A DNA stretch of 64,000 nucleotides from Clostridium simiarum (GCF_018919175.1 NZ_JAHLQL010000003.1:62001-126000), one strand, 5' to 3'; counted from the first letter of the stretch, positions 17,515 to 27,494 are shown. The notes: generated by a model from the letters alone, not told the origin. Made by a program: numbers and translations.

Positions 17515-18471
17515 TTATTTTATATTTAACTTTTCAGCTAGTTTTTTAAGCATATCCTCTGTCATATTCTCTAAATTATATTTAGCGTTAAATCCCCATT
17601 CCTCTTTAGCTGCGCTACAATCTATAGAATTTGGCCATGAATCTGCTATAGCTTGTCTCACAGGGTCAACATCATAGCTCATGCTGAAGTTTGGTATATG
17701 TTTCTTTATTTCATTTGCTATCATTGAAGGTTCAAAACTCATAGCTGTAATATTAAATGCATTTCTATGAATAAGCTTTGATGGATCTGCTTCCATAAGT
17801 GATACAATTGCATTTAGCGCATCTGGCATATACATCATATCCATATATGTGCCCTCTCCAATATAAGAAGTATATTTTCCTTCTTGAAGCGCTTTATAGT
17901 ATATATCTACAGCATAATCAGTAGTTCCACCTCCTGGAGGAGTCGCATAAGATATTAATCCTGGGAAACGCACCCCTCTTGTATCTACACCAAATTTCTT
18001 AAAGTAATAATCACATAATATTTCTCCTGAAACTTTAGTTACTCCATACATAGTTTCAGGTCTTTGGATAGTATCTTGTGGTGTATTATCCTTTGGAGTA
18101 CTTGGTCCAAAAGCTCCTATGGAACTTGGAGTAAAGAAGGAACATTTTAACTCTCTAGCAACTTCTAAAGCATTAAATAGTCCTCCCATATTTATCTCCC
18201 AAGCTAATACTGGCTTAGCTTCAGCTACTGCTGATAATAAAGCTGCAAGGTGTATTACTGTGTCTACCTCATGTTTCTTTGCAACTTCAGCCATTTTTTT
18301 AGCATCTAAAACATCTAATATTTCAAAAGGACCTGATTCTACTGCTGGATTACCATCTATTCTTCTAATATCTGTAGCAACTACATTATCACTACCATAA
18401 ATGTCTCTCATATGCATTACTAGTTCAGAACCGATCTGACCTAGTGAACCTGTAACTAATATCTTTTTCAT
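17515..18471 (-). CDS. L-threonine 3-dehydrogenase, SDR (epimerase-like) type
   Basis: This 318-residue extended short-chain dehydrogenase has the NAD-binding motif GSLGQIG (8-14), an acidic residue after the second strand (TDIRR), and the catalytic Tyr142-x3-Lys146 in MYGVTK. The middle (SSIGAFGPSTPKDNTPQDTIQRPETMYG) matches the epimerase-type threonine dehydrogenases, which oxidise threonine to 2-amino-3-ketobutyrate. The neighbour kbl, 35 nt upstream on the same strand, encodes the next enzyme of that pathway and supports the assignment over a sugar epimerase. Confidence 0.93.
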   Translation of the reverse strand: MKKILVTGSLGQIGSELVMHMRDIYGSDNVVATDIRRIDGNPAVESGPFEILDVLDAKKMAEVAKKHEVDTVIHLAALLSAVAEAKPVLAWEINMGGLFNALEVARELKCSFFTPSSIGAFGPSTPKDNTPQDTIQRPETMYGVTKVSGEILCDYYFKKFGVDTRGVRFPGLISYATPPGGGTTDYAVDIYYKALQEGKYTSYIGEGTYMDMMYMPDALNAIVSLMEADPSKLIHRNAFNITAMSFEPSMIANEIKKHIPNFSMSYDVDPVRQAIADSWPNSIDCSAAKEEWGFNAKYNLENMTEDMLKKLAEKLNIK

Positions 18472-18506
18472 GACAATCCTCCCAAATTTAAATAGTTAAC
18501 ACTAAA

Positions 18507-19700
18507 TTATTTAATTACACCTAATTCTTTACCTACCTTTTCGTATATAGCTAAGGCTTCATCTAACATTTCCTTTGTGTGAGCTGCTGTAGGCATATTT
18601 CTAACTCTTCCTGTTCCCATAGGTACTGTAGGGAATACTATAGATTTAGCATAAACACCCTCTTCTAGTAATCTACTACTAAATTGCTGAGTTAACTTTT
18701 CTTCTCCTATGATACATGGAGTTATTGGTGTTTCACTGTGTCCAATATTAAATCCTAGATCTTTTAATCCCTTCTTTAAGTACCTTCCATTTTCCCATAC
18801 TTTATCCACAAGTTCTGAGCTTTCTGTCATTATATTTAATGCTTCTATTACAGCACCTGCAGCTGCTGGTGTCAAAGATGTAGAGAATAGGAATGGTCTT
18901 GCTCTAACCTTTAACCAATCTATTAAATCCTTAGAACCTGCTACATATCCTCCAACTACTCCTATAGCCTTTGATAAGGTTCCAATTTGGAAATCAACTT
19001 TATCTGATAGACCAAAATGCTTTACTGTACCTGCTCCCTCTCCCATAACTCCTGAACCATGGGCATCATCAACATAAGTTATTAAATCAAACTCCTCTGC
19101 CACTTTAATAAGTTCTGGTAGGTTAACTACATCTCCATCCATAGAGAAGACTCCATCTGTAATAACCATTAACTTACCATATAAACCGCTTTCTCTTGCT
19201 TCTTTAGCCTTAGCTCTTAAGTCCTCCATATCATTGTGCTTATATCTTATAGTTTTAGCACCAGATAATCTGCATCCATCTATTATAGATGCATGATTTA
19301 ACTCATCTGATAATATAGCATCTTTTTTATTCATAACTGCTTGAATAGCTCCTGCATTACAATTAAAACCTGATTGGAAAGCTATAGCAGCTTCTGTATG
19401 TTTGAATTCAGCTAGCTTTTTTTCTAGTTCTTCATGGATTTTTAGAGTACCGTTTATAGTTCTTACAGCACCAGCACCTACCCCATACTGATTTGTAGCC
19501 TTTATAGATGCTTCTACCATTCTTGGATTATTAGCTAACCCTAAATAGTTGTTAGATGATAGGTTTATAAGATCCTTACCTTTAATTTTAATTATAGGTC
19601 CATTTGCACTTTCTAATACATTGATTTCATTGTATAGCCCTTTACTTTTTAGCTCATTAAGATTCTCATTTAAAAAATTTTGTAAGGCTTTACTTCCCAT
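18507..19700 (-). CDS. kbl: Glycine C-acetyltransferase (2-amino-3-ketobutyrate CoA ligase)
   Basis: This 397-residue PLP enzyme of the alpha-oxoamine synthase family splits 2-amino-3-ketobutyrate with CoA into glycine and acetyl-CoA. The PLP lysine is Lys244 in [13 protein letters not shown]. Cofactor contacts appear in SGFNCN (110-115), [11 protein letters not shown] (132-142) and [10 protein letters not shown] (211-220). The ATG at 19698-19700 follows AAGGAGG by 8 nt; a longer upstream frame has no ribosome site. It forms an operon with threonine dehydrogenase. The related enzymes serine palmitoyltransferase and AONS share the fold, but gene context decides for KBL. Confidence 0.95.
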   Translation of the reverse strand: MGSKALQNFLNENLNELKSKGLYNEINVLESANGPIIKIKGKDLINLSSNNYLGLANNPRMVEASIKATNQYGVGAGAVRTINGTLKIHEELEKKLAEFKHTEAAIAFQSGFNCNAGAIQAVMNKKDAILSDELNHASIIDGCRLSGAKTIRYKHNDMEDLRAKAKEARESGLYGKLMVITDGVFSMDGDVVNLPELIKVAEEFDLITYVDDAHGSGVMGEGAGTVKHFGLSDKVDFQIGTLSKAIGVVGGYVAGSKDLIDWLKVRARPFLFSTSLTPAAAGAVIEALNIMTESSELVDKVWENGRYLKKGLKDLGFNIGHSETPITPCIIGEEKLTQQFSSRLLEEGVYAKSIVFPTVPMGTGRVRNMPTAAHTKEMLDEALAIYEKVGKELGVIK

Positions 19701-19882
19701 TGTTATTGCCTCCTTATATATTAAGTTTATTTTTACCAAAATGTTTTTCTCTGGAATACATTTTTTTATATATGTCTATAGATAATTATATCAAACATCT
19801 TATCAGATATCCACAATCTAAATTATTTAAAATACATAAATCTTCTAGCTCAATCTTGAATTTTCGCATATTTACTCCCATT

Positions 19883-19896
19883 TAAAAACGTTTACA
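19883..19896 (-). promoter_or_regulatory. Possible catabolite-responsive element (cre)
   Basis: On the minus strand TGTAAACGTTTTTA matches the CcpA site pattern except at the last dinucleotide. It lies in the 516-bp divergent region between kbl and the symporter. A CcpA-like gene is present at 33168-34166. The rest of the region (19701-20216) holds one clear promoter and AT-rich spacer. Confidence 0.4.
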
Positions 19897-20062
19897 CTAA
19901 TTATAAATAATTTCTTTTATAAAATAAATTTTGTAATGTATATGTAATATTTTAATAATATAAAGCATATACTTTTATGGGAGGGTTAATATTTAATAAC
20001 TATTAATATGCTCCTATTTGCTTTTTCTATGCCAATTTTATTATCTGCCAGTTTTTTCAATA

Positions 20063-20091
20063 TTGACTTTAAACTGTATATCAGCTATATT
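20063..20091 (+). promoter_or_regulatory. Promoter of the symporter gene
   Basis: TTGACT (20063-20068) and TATATT (20086-20091) are spaced by 17 nt. The leader to the TTG start is about 120 nt. Confidence 0.65.
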
Positions 20092-20216
20092 AAAATATAT
20101 CTGAATATTATAAATATATAGTTATATGATTTATTATAGGTGTTTCATTTTATTTTGAGGCTTTATTTTTATAAAATTTCATATATAAGCCTAATCCATA
20201 AAAAGGAGTGATTATA

Positions 20217-21395
20217 TTGAAAAAAATTGGACTTATACCTAAACTTATTGCTGCCATTATACTAGGTATCCTAATTGGTGCTTTTACCCCTGAATTTATA
20301 GTTAAGGTCTTAGCTACCTTTAACTCAATCTTTGGTAACTTTTTAGGCTTCATTATTCCACTTATAATTCTTGGATTTATAGTATCTGGCATCGCTGACT
20401 TAGGTGGTAATGCTGGTAAACTTCTTGGGGTTACTACTGCTTTTGCTTACGTATCCACTCTAATCGCAGGCCTTTTTGCTTATATAGTTGCTACGAATAT
20501 CTTCCCTAAATTTATTAAAGCAACCAGTGTAGTAGGCGATGCCGTAAACCCAGAAGAGAAACTTTTAAAAGGCTTTTTTACCATTGAGATGGACCCTATT
20601 ATGACTGTAATGAGTGCTCTTGTATTTGCTTTTTTACTAGGGCTTGGCATTGCGGCAACCAAGAGCGAAAGCCTACACAAAATCTCTGTAGAATTTCAAA
20701 GGATAGTTGAAAAAACTATCTCAAATGTTATAATACCCTTACTTCCATTTCACATAATGGGTATCTTTGCTAACATGACCCATGCAGGGGAAGTAGGAAA
20801 AATACTTCAAGTGTTTTGGAAAGTATTTCTTATAGTGCTTGTAATGCATCTATTAATAATAGTGCTGCAATTCACTATAGCCGGAACCATATCAAAGAAG
20901 AATATATTTCAAATGCTAAAAAATCAAGTCTCAGGTTACTTAACTGCTATAGGAACTCAATCTTCTGCTGCTACAATTCCTGTTAACTTAAGATGTGCTG
21001 AAAAAAATGGAGTGTCTAAAGGAATAAGAGAATTTGTAGTTCCTCTATGTGCAACTATACATTTGTCTGGGAGCACTATAACTCTTACCTCTTGCGCTAT
21101 AGCTGTTATGATGATAAATAATATTAGTTTTACTCTACCTCAAATGATGGGCTTCATAGCTATGTTAGGCATAACCATGGTTGCTGCCCCAGGCGTACCT
21201 GGTGGAGCCGTAATGGCTGCCCTTGGAATACTAAAAACTAACCTTAACTTCACTGAAGCTCAATTAGCTCTAATGATAGCACTTTATATAACTCAAGATA
21301 GCTTTGGTACAGCATGTAATGTTTCTGGAGATAATGCAATAGCTGTATTGGTAGACCATATCTACCATAAAGACAAAAAAGAAAAAACCCTTTAA
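20217..21395 (+). CDS. Dicarboxylate/amino acid:cation symporter (DAACS family)
   Basis: This 392-residue polytopic transporter has the family core: the serine-rich hairpin GTQSSAATIPVNLRCAEKNGV, the LCATIHLSGSTITLTSCAIAVM segment (TM7-like) and the second hairpin MVAAPGVPGGAVMAALG, followed by DSFGTACNVSGDNAIAVLVD. Substrates in the family include glutamate, aspartate, C4 acids, serine and threonine. Divergent orientation to threonine dehydrogenase and kbl suggests threonine or serine, as an inference. The start is TTG at 20217-20219, 8 nt from AGGAG; a GTG three codons upstream overlaps the ribosome site. Confidence 0.92.
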   Translation: MKKIGLIPKLIAAIILGILIGAFTPEFIVKVLATFNSIFGNFLGFIIPLIILGFIVSGIADLGGNAGKLLGVTTAFAYVSTLIAGLFAYIVATNIFPKFIKATSVVGDAVNPEEKLLKGFFTIEMDPIMTVMSALVFAFLLGLGIAATKSESLHKISVEFQRIVEKTISNVIIPLLPFHIMGIFANMTHAGEVGKILQVFWKVFLIVLVMHLLIIVLQFTIAGTISKKNIFQMLKNQVSGYLTAIGTQSSAATIPVNLRCAEKNGVSKGIREFVVPLCATIHLSGSTITLTSCAIAVMMINNISFTLPQMMGFIAMLGITMVAAPGVPGGAVMAALGILKTNLNFTEAQLALMIALYITQDSFGTACNVSGDNAIAVLVDHIYHKDKKEKTL

Positions 21396-21430
21396 ATTTA
21401 ACATTTAAAAACTACAAACATAATCAAATT

Positions 21431-21456
21431 AAAAGGTGGCTTTGCCACCTTTTTTA
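21431..21456 (+). terminator. Rho-independent terminator after symporter
   Basis: AAAAGGTGGC pairs with GCCACCTTTT across a 3-nt loop, then a T-run. Confidence 0.9.
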
Positions 21457-21536
21457 TTTGATATGTAGATTATTCCTCTCCTTCAATATATAATAGGATT
21501 GTTGATTATACATTTCTTAATTAAGGAGGGTCTTTA

Positions 21537-22889
21537 TTGCTAAAATATAATAGTTCTGATTTTAAAGAGGTTCTTTCCTTGGCTCTTCCCGCCGTAGGTG
21601 AAAATATATTGTATATGCTAGTATGGGTATTTGATACTATGATGGTAGGAAAATACGGGGGAAACGTAGCTGTTAGCAGTGTGGGATTAAGTTCCGAACT
21701 AATGTATACTTTTTCTAACATTTTTATTGCCATAGGTATATGTATAGGAATAACCTCTTTAGTAGCTAGAAGAGTTGGAGCAAATTTAAAAACTGCTGCG
21801 GAAGAGTATGCTACCATAGGATTTCTTATAGGATCCATAATTGCCTTTTTAGGGTTTTTAATATTTTACCTTGGAAGTGATAAGATATTTACTATGATTG
21901 GAGCGGAGCAGAACGTAATAGATTTAGCTTCACCTTATATGAAGATAGCTTCCATAGGTATATTTTTTAATATGCTAATGAATCTATTAAATGCCTCTTT
22001 AAGAGGTTATGGAAATACTAGAATTCCTCTATTAGCTTCTATTTGTGTAATTGTGATTAATGGCTATTTGGATTATGGTCTTATATTTGGTAGATTGGGT
22101 CTTCCAGAACTAGGGGTTAAAGGTGCTGCTATAGCTACCTCAATTGCTCAAGTTTTTGGATTTTTATTTATAGTATTTTACATGATATATAAATCACCCA
22201 TAAAACCTAGACTTAAGTATATTAAAAACTTTAAATCACATAACGCTAAGGACTTATTAAGATTATCCATACCATCTTCTATGCAAGAAGGTGCCTTTAG
22301 CATAAGCAGACTTATAGGTAACATAATGATAGTAAGTATGGGTACCATGGCCTTTGCTGCAAATCAGATTACTACTACCATAGAAGGTATTTCTTATATG
22401 CCAGGTTGGGGATTTGCCGTGGCTGCTACCACCCTAGTTGGTCATAAAATTGGAGAAAACAACTTAGAAAAGGGCAAACAATACGCTACTTTATCCATGA
22501 TTTTAGGAACTGGATTTATGTTTATATTTTCTATATTATTTTTAATAATACCTCATGGACTTATTGGATTATTTATAAATTCCTCAGAGGTACAAGTTAT
22601 AAGTCTTGGATCGCTATGCCTTATGGTAGCTTCTATAGAACAACCTTTCATGGGAGTTTCTATGATAGCCGGAGGAGCCTTTAAAGGTTCAGGAAATACC
22701 AAAACCCCATTTACCGTTTCTTTGATATCCAGTTGGATCATAAGATTACCTCTTATGTATTTAGTTATATACAAACTACAATTAAGCGTAGTATGGGTAT
22801 GGGTTATAACTACAATCCAATGGATATTTGATGGTACACTTATATTTATTTTATACAGGAAAAATCTAGGTAAAAACATAAAGCTCTAG
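21537..22889 (+). CDS. MATE-family efflux transporter
   Basis: This 450-residue membrane protein has about 12 hydrophobic segments in two halves. It begins FKEVLSLALPAVGENILYMLVWVFDTMMVGKYGG, a MATE N-terminus, with the second half opening LLRLSIPSSMQEGAFSISRLIGNIMIVSMG. Start TTG at 21537 lies 6 nt after AAGGAGGG. It is the only one of the window's three MATE genes without an adjacent MarR regulator. Its substrate is unknown. Confidence 0.92.
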   Translation: MLKYNSSDFKEVLSLALPAVGENILYMLVWVFDTMMVGKYGGNVAVSSVGLSSELMYTFSNIFIAIGICIGITSLVARRVGANLKTAAEEYATIGFLIGSIIAFLGFLIFYLGSDKIFTMIGAEQNVIDLASPYMKIASIGIFFNMLMNLLNASLRGYGNTRIPLLASICVIVINGYLDYGLIFGRLGLPELGVKGAAIATSIAQVFGFLFIVFYMIYKSPIKPRLKYIKNFKSHNAKDLLRLSIPSSMQEGAFSISRLIGNIMIVSMGTMAFAANQITTTIEGISYMPGWGFAVAATTLVGHKIGENNLEKGKQYATLSMILGTGFMFIFSILFLIIPHGLIGLFINSSEVQVISLGSLCLMVASIEQPFMGVSMIAGGAFKGSGNTKTPFTVSLISSWIIRLPLMYLVIYKLQLSVVWVWVITTIQWIFDGTLIFILYRKNLGKNIKL

Positions 22890-22900
22890 TCAAATGCTAG

Positions 22901-22944
22901 AAAAGGCTTATTAAAAGTAAAGATACTCTTAATAAGCCTTTTTT
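22901..22944. terminator. Bidirectional terminator between MATE and ABC permease genes
   Basis: A 14-bp stem, AAAAGGCTTATTAA with its complement at 22929-22942, is followed by T-runs. It lies between convergent genes. Confidence 0.88.
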
Positions 22945-22973
22945 CTATAGTAATTCTAATATCCAGCTATAAT

Positions 22974-24632
22974 CTATTCTATTTTTCCATATGTTCTATG
23001 TCCCTTATTATTTATATAGTAAAGAAGTAAAAGTACTATTATCAATGACAATAAGGTTAGAGATACAAAACCACTTAAAAGACTTGGCTGCAGTTTTATA
23101 AAAGCAAATATATTTAAAGCTGCAATCACAAGGGTTATTAAAGTACTTATAAGTGAATTTAAATTCTGTTTAACTGCTTTTTGTTCATTATCCCAGTTAA
23201 GCTTAGGCCTATTTATATCTATAACTACTCCTAAAACAGCTGCAATTATATTAGATAAAGTAGAGATAATAAATATCATCGCAATTAGCATTAAAGGAAA
23301 CTTTAATATAGCTAATATAATGGTAATTAATACTACACTTATCATATTTACTATAATAGAAGATATAATTTTAGAATAAATCTGCTCTTTATAGGTCATA
23401 GGTATATATTTATTTATAAACATAGCTTCTCCCTCTCTCGATATAGATGTACAAGCTATTACACTAGTTCCACTTATAAATAAGGTTATGCTAAAGGCTA
23501 TACCAATGATAAGGCCTAAAATTTTAGGATCGTTTATATTCTGAGTCATATTAGTTATCACACTAAGTTTACCTGTATCTAAAAACACATATACAATTAA
23601 AAATATAGGCCATATAAAGTTTCCTATTACGCAATTCACTAAAAATGCTGGTGTTCTAAATAAAATTTTTAGTTCTTTGAGTACATAAGTCTTTATCTTT
23701 GAATTTTCAGTAACTCTTTTGTCTAATTCATTTGATTTTAATTGTTTTCTTCTAGCAAAGGATTCGGATACACCCATAACTCCTTTAAAATAAAGCATCT
23801 TAGCCAGAACCATAAATATCATAACGGAAGCTATGGTTATAATCATAAATAAAGCTAAGTTTATCATGTTTTTATTAATTGAATTAGAAATCAAAGACAA
23901 AGAAGCTAATTTTGAAGTAGGGAATAGACTGTTAAATATGTTTAGCATGGAATTATTACCTTGAGATAACATTTCAACAATTTTCTCTTCACTCATACCT
24001 GAAGCTGTACTTCTTTGAACTAACAGATTTACTCCTACTCCAAAAAATATAGCAAGCACTCCACCTATAGTTCTTAATGCGTCTTTATGTTTACCTAAAT
24101 TAGTAAACCTCATTATGATCATATTTAGGATAGAAGCCATAACTAAAGGTAACACTGGAAGAAGTAAAAATATCACCACTGAAACTATCCAATACCCTAA
24201 ACCTAAACCTGCTTTAATTCCATAAATAATAATTACAGGAGCTAAAACAATAAGTTCTGTCAGATACTCATAAACTAATACAGTTATAAACTTAGCAGAT
24301 AGTATTTCTTCCGCCTTCAAAGGAAGAGGTAGAAAAGACTCTATATCTTTAGCAAAATAGAAAGTAGTTAAAACATAGAGAATACCAAATATAAAAATAA
24401 TTAAGCTTGCCATAGAAAATCCTAAGTTTAAAACAATACCCTCTTGTCCAAAACTAGCAAAAGTATCATACAAAGCTGAGGTAAATGCACCTAATGGTAC
24501 TCCTAGAGACATAATAAGTATAATGGTTAAAAATATATTTAGGATCATACCAGAATATTTACGCTTCCTTTTGCCTTCACTTCCAGTTCCATTTTTTAAT
24601 AATATTTTAACTAATACAAATATCTTACTCAT
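22974..24632 (-). CDS. ABC exporter permease subunit
   Basis: This 552-residue integral membrane protein has about 12 hydrophobic segments arranged in two clusters. Loops contain ARRKQLKSNELDKRVTENSKIKTYVLKELKILFRTPAF, and conserved-looking FAKDIESFLPLPLKAEEIL lies after the third segment. This resembles large ABC-2-type permeases of uncharacterised Firmicute exporters. Its ATG overlaps the last 8 nt of the ATPase gene (ATGAGTAA), a sign of translational coupling. The transported substrate is unknown. Confidence 0.85.
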   Translation of the reverse strand: MSKIFVLVKILLKNGTGSEGKRKRKYSGMILNIFLTIILIMSLGVPLGAFTSALYDTFASFGQEGIVLNLGFSMASLIIFIFGILYVLTTFYFAKDIESFLPLPLKAEEILSAKFITVLVYEYLTELIVLAPVIIIYGIKAGLGLGYWIVSVVIFLLLPVLPLVMASILNMIIMRFTNLGKHKDALRTIGGVLAIFFGVGVNLLVQRSTASGMSEEKIVEMLSQGNNSMLNIFNSLFPTSKLASLSLISNSINKNMINLALFMIITIASVMIFMVLAKMLYFKGVMGVSESFARRKQLKSNELDKRVTENSKIKTYVLKELKILFRTPAFLVNCVIGNFIWPIFLIVYVFLDTGKLSVITNMTQNINDPKILGLIIGIAFSITLFISGTSVIACTSISREGEAMFINKYIPMTYKEQIYSKIISSIIVNMISVVLITIILAILKFPLMLIAMIFIISTLSNIIAAVLGVVIDINRPKLNWDNEQKAVKQNLNSLISTLITLVIAALNIFAFIKLQPSLLSGFVSLTLLSLIIVLLLLYYINNKGHRTYGKIE

Positions 24633-25350
24633 TTTCTGTCATCTCCAAGAATATATTTTCTAATGAAGAATTCTCTTTCATTTGCTGCTTTATCTCGTCA
24701 ATAGCACCACAAAATAGTATCTTTCCTTTGTTTATTATAGCTACCCTATCACATAATTTTTCTGCAACTTCAAGTACGTGAGTTGAAAAAAATACTGTTT
24801 TCCCTGTATCCGCATGTTCTCTCATCATTTCCTTTAGTATAAATGATGACTTTGGATCTAATCCTGTAAGTGGTTCATCTAAAATCCATATAGATGGTTC
24901 ATGTATAAGTACTGCCATTATCACTATTTTTTGCCTCATACCATGGGAATAAGTTTGAATTTTATCGTCTAAAGCATTACTCATGTCAAATCTATTTGCT
25001 AAGTTTTCAATTCTTTCTTTCCTTAATTGTTTTGGCACCTCATATAAATCAGCCATAAAATTAAGATACTCTATTCCTTTTAGTCTTAGAAACATATCAG
25101 GACTATCTGGAACGAAACCAAACTGTTTTTTTGCTCCTATAGGATCTTCTTTTATGTCTATACCATTTAATTTTATTTGTCCTTTATCTTGACTTATAAT
25201 ACCAGTCAACATTTTTATAGTAGTAGTCTTTCCTGCTCCATTAGGACCTAAAAATCCAAATATCTCCCCATCTTTTATAGTTAAATTTAAATCGTCTACT
25301 GCCTTAAATGTTCCATTATAACTTTTATTTACATTGGTAATTTCTATCAT
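24625..25350 (-). CDS. ABC transporter ATP-binding protein
   Basis: This 241-residue nucleotide-binding subunit shows Walker A GPNGAGKTT (about 35-43), the Q-loop, the signature YSHGMRQK, Walker B WILDEPLTGLD and the switch His in FFSTHVLE. The SHGMRQK variant is common in ABC-2-type exporters. It is preceded by AAGGGGG and coupled to the permease gene. Together they form a two-gene exporter. Confidence 0.94.
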   Translation of the reverse strand: MIEITNVNKSYNGTFKAVDDLNLTIKDGEIFGFLGPNGAGKTTTIKMLTGIISQDKGQIKLNGIDIKEDPIGAKKQFGFVPDSPDMFLRLKGIEYLNFMADLYEVPKQLRKERIENLANRFDMSNALDDKIQTYSHGMRQKIVIMAVLIHEPSIWILDEPLTGLDPKSSFILKEMMREHADTGKTVFFSTHVLEVAEKLCDRVAIINKGKILFCGAIDEIKQQMKENSSLENIFLEMTENE

Positions 25351-25665
25351 AAACTTAATCCCCCTTAATTGATTTATTTAATAAATTCCTAAATAAATAT
25401 TATGATTATAAATGTTAAATTTATTTTTAAATAAGATATTATGGTTTAGTAATCTCCGGATTTCCTATGATATTATAATAACCTATTTTTGCCTTTAACA
25501 CAAACTTTCTTTAACCTTATAATGAAGTATATTATAACTCTTTATATGTTTTATTTCATCCTATCTTTATTTTCCACAAAATATCTAAGTTTTTTAATTT
25601 AACATAAAATACATATATATTTTATTCCCTCACTCTAATTGCTAACATCCTTATAAGGATAATCT
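25351..25665. other. Intergenic region without recognisable gene
   Basis: These 315 AT-rich bases lie upstream of the ABC ATPase and downstream of spmB. I see the ATPase ribosome site at the left edge and no convincing open frame. A TATAAT-like box at about 25405-25415 on the minus strand lacks a good -35 partner. Confidence 0.5.
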
Positions 25666-25706
25666 AAAAAATTAATGGAGAGCTTATTAGCCCTCCATTA
25701 ATTTTT
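25666..25706 (-). terminator. Terminator of the spmA-spmB operon
   Basis: A 14-bp stem, AAAAATTAATGGAG with its complement at 25693-25706, ends in a T-run on the minus strand 9 nt after the spmB stop. Confidence 0.88.
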
Positions 25707-25714
25707 ATATTTAG

Positions 25715-26236
25715 TTACAGTATGAACTTAACTAAAGTTACAGCCATTATAATAGCTGTAATATCTGCCATTATAGCAGCCCAGAGTGTATGTCTTATTT
25801 TTTTTATTCCAACAGCTCCAAAGTATATGGTTATTGTATAAAATATTGTCTCTGTAGACCCCATCAATATGGATGCTATTAACCCTATTTTACTATCTGG
25901 ACCATATTGCTTTATAGTTTCAGTAAATACTCCTAGCGCACCACTACCTGAAAGAGGTTTAACAAAAATCAAAGGCACAAGTTCCGGGGGTACACCTAAA
26001 AGTTGCATTAGTGGTCTAAAAGCTAAAACCATAAGATCTAAAGCACCAGATTCTCTAAATATCCTAACTGCTAAAAGCATAGCTAAGAGATATGGAAAAA
26101 TTCTAAAACAAATTCCCATGCCATCCTTTGCTCCCTCTACAAAACATTCGTAGATTTTTACCTTTTTTACCATACCATAGACTACTATAGTTAATATAAT
26201 TATAGGAATAATACCTTTGGCTATATATGAAAACAT
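25715..26236 (-). CDS. spmB: Spore maturation protein SpmB
   Basis: This 173-residue membrane protein has about five hydrophobic segments. It carries the nucleoside-recognition (Gate) domain pattern GAKDGMGICFRIFPYLLAMLLAVRIFRESGALD and the conserved KPLSGSGALGVFTETIKQYGPDS and MGSTETIFYTI stretches. SpmA and SpmB act in late sporulation, where they are needed for full dehydration of the spore core. The gene follows spmA by 15 nt on the same strand. Confidence 0.94.
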   Translation of the reverse strand: MFSYIAKGIIPIIILTIVVYGMVKKVKIYECFVEGAKDGMGICFRIFPYLLAMLLAVRIFRESGALDLMVLAFRPLMQLLGVPPELVPLIFVKPLSGSGALGVFTETIKQYGPDSKIGLIASILMGSTETIFYTITIYFGAVGIKKIRHTLWAAIMADITAIIMAVTLVKFIL

Positions 26237-26251
26237 AAATGTCCCTCCAGT

Positions 26252-26827
26252 TTAAAAAAATCTCTCCAATATTTTGCAACATGTAACCCCTACTATGGCA
26301 GCTGTTAAGGTAGTTATAATTACTGGTATAATTATAACTGCTGGATTACTAGAACCTTCTACTGCTCTTAAAGATATAATTGTAGTTGGAATTAATTGAA
26401 CACAGGCTGCATTAAGTACGAGGAACAAGCTCATATCATTACTAGCCCTCACCTTATCCTTATTTAATTTCTGCATTTCTTCCATGGCCTTAATTCCAAA
26501 GGGTGTAGCTGCATTAGATAAACCCATAATATTTGCAGTTAGGTTCATAACTATCGCTCCTAAAGCTTTTTCATTTTTTGCTGCATCCTTAAATAAAAAC
26601 TTTAATATAGGTGAGAGCATTTTGGATATTTTTTCCGTAAGTCCACTCTTTTCTGCTATTTTCATTATTCCACACCAAAGACTCATAATACCTAGAAGCC
26701 CAATTATAAGTTCCACTGTAGACCCTGCAGAATCTATTACAGCCTTTGATAAAATTTCAGCTTTGCCTGAAAAAAGCCCCATACATATACCTATAAATAT
26801 CATAAAAAACCAAATATAGTTAATCAT
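26252..26827 (-). CDS. spmA: Spore maturation protein SpmA
   Basis: This 191-residue membrane protein begins MINYIWFFMIFIGICMGLFSGK and contains the Gate-domain pattern LWCGIMKIAEKSGLTEKISKMLSPILKFLF, followed by NLTANIMGLSNAATPFGIKAMEEMQ. This is the usual SpmA partner of SpmB, and the order spmA-spmB is conserved among spore formers. No clear sporulation sigma-factor promoter could be fixed by eye. Confidence 0.94.
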   Translation of the reverse strand: MINYIWFFMIFIGICMGLFSGKAEILSKAVIDSAGSTVELIIGLLGIMSLWCGIMKIAEKSGLTEKISKMLSPILKFLFKDAAKNEKALGAIVMNLTANIMGLSNAATPFGIKAMEEMQKLNKDKVRASNDMSLFLVLNAACVQLIPTTIISLRAVEGSSNPAVIIIPVIITTLTAAIVGVTCCKILERFF

Positions 26828-26993
26828 ATTACCCTAACCCTTCCAATTACTTCTTTTTTAAGTTTTTAATTTGTACATGGTACATTGAAATTTTTTACAC
26901 AAAGAAGCCTATTGATTATCTATAATAAATATATGAACATATTTAGGTATTATGAATATCTTTATATATTAAAAGTATCAAGTTATTTAAAGG

Positions 26994-27110
26994 TTCAGAT
27001 GGATTTTACTTATGAAAAATCTCTCTATCCATCTGAGTCTTATAAAAACTTATAAAAATTCATAGCATTGCTTATCCCCCAAAATACAAGTATTAGTAAT
27101 GGTAGCTATG
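26994..27110. repeat. Two imperfect hairpins in the region upstream of the small Cys-rich gene
   Basis: TCAGATGGAT (26995-27004) pairs with ATCCATCTGA (27027-27036). CATAGC (27061-27066) pairs with GCTATG (27105-27110). Neither carries a T-run, so they are not obvious terminators. The first resembles the element at 34190-34255 in its 3' part. The surrounding region 26828-27251 otherwise holds no gene I can support. Confidence 0.45.
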
Positions 27111-27251
27111 GAATAAAAACCAAAATCCAGTAGTTGCATTTAAAATATAATAGTGCTACCATGAATGTTAGATAAATATTAGGTTATAATATTTAATTTG
27201 TATATATATAATTTCAATATATGTGATGAAAGGTTTAGTTGGAGGAATATG

Positions 27252-27494
27252 ATGACTATAAGAGAGATTATGAAATATATTGAAAGCGAATACGAAGTAA
27301 TAAATCGTACTCCTTGTGAAGTTTGCGGCGGAGCATATTTAGCTGAAGACTTAGATATAACACTAGTAGATGGAATTCCATTTGATGTTTGCGATTGTAT
27401 ATGCTCCCATTGTGGACATGAAAAATCCTTTATGTTTACTGCTCCTTTTGTAGAAGAGGACAATGGATTAGCACTAGCCAGAAAGTTAAATTAA
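27252..27494 (+). CDS. Small Cys-rich (zinc-finger-like) protein
   Basis: This 80-residue protein has two clustered cysteine pairs. One is PCEVCGG, and the other lies in FDVCDCICSHCGHEK, giving at least two CxxC units suited to zinc binding. The remainder is acidic. Of two adjacent ATGs the second (27252) has a 6-nt spacing from GGAGG. I do not recognise the family. It is a single-gene unit closed by a strong terminator. Confidence 0.75.
   Translation: MTIREIMKYIESEYEVINRTPCEVCGGAYLAEDLDITLVDGIPFDVCDCICSHCGHEKSFMFTAPFVEEDNGLALARKLN

Noticed and set aside
20008..20121. Short hydrophobic open frame of 37 codons upstream of the symporter
   Set aside because: The GGGAGGG sequence is far too distant from its ATG, and the symporter promoter lies inside the frame.
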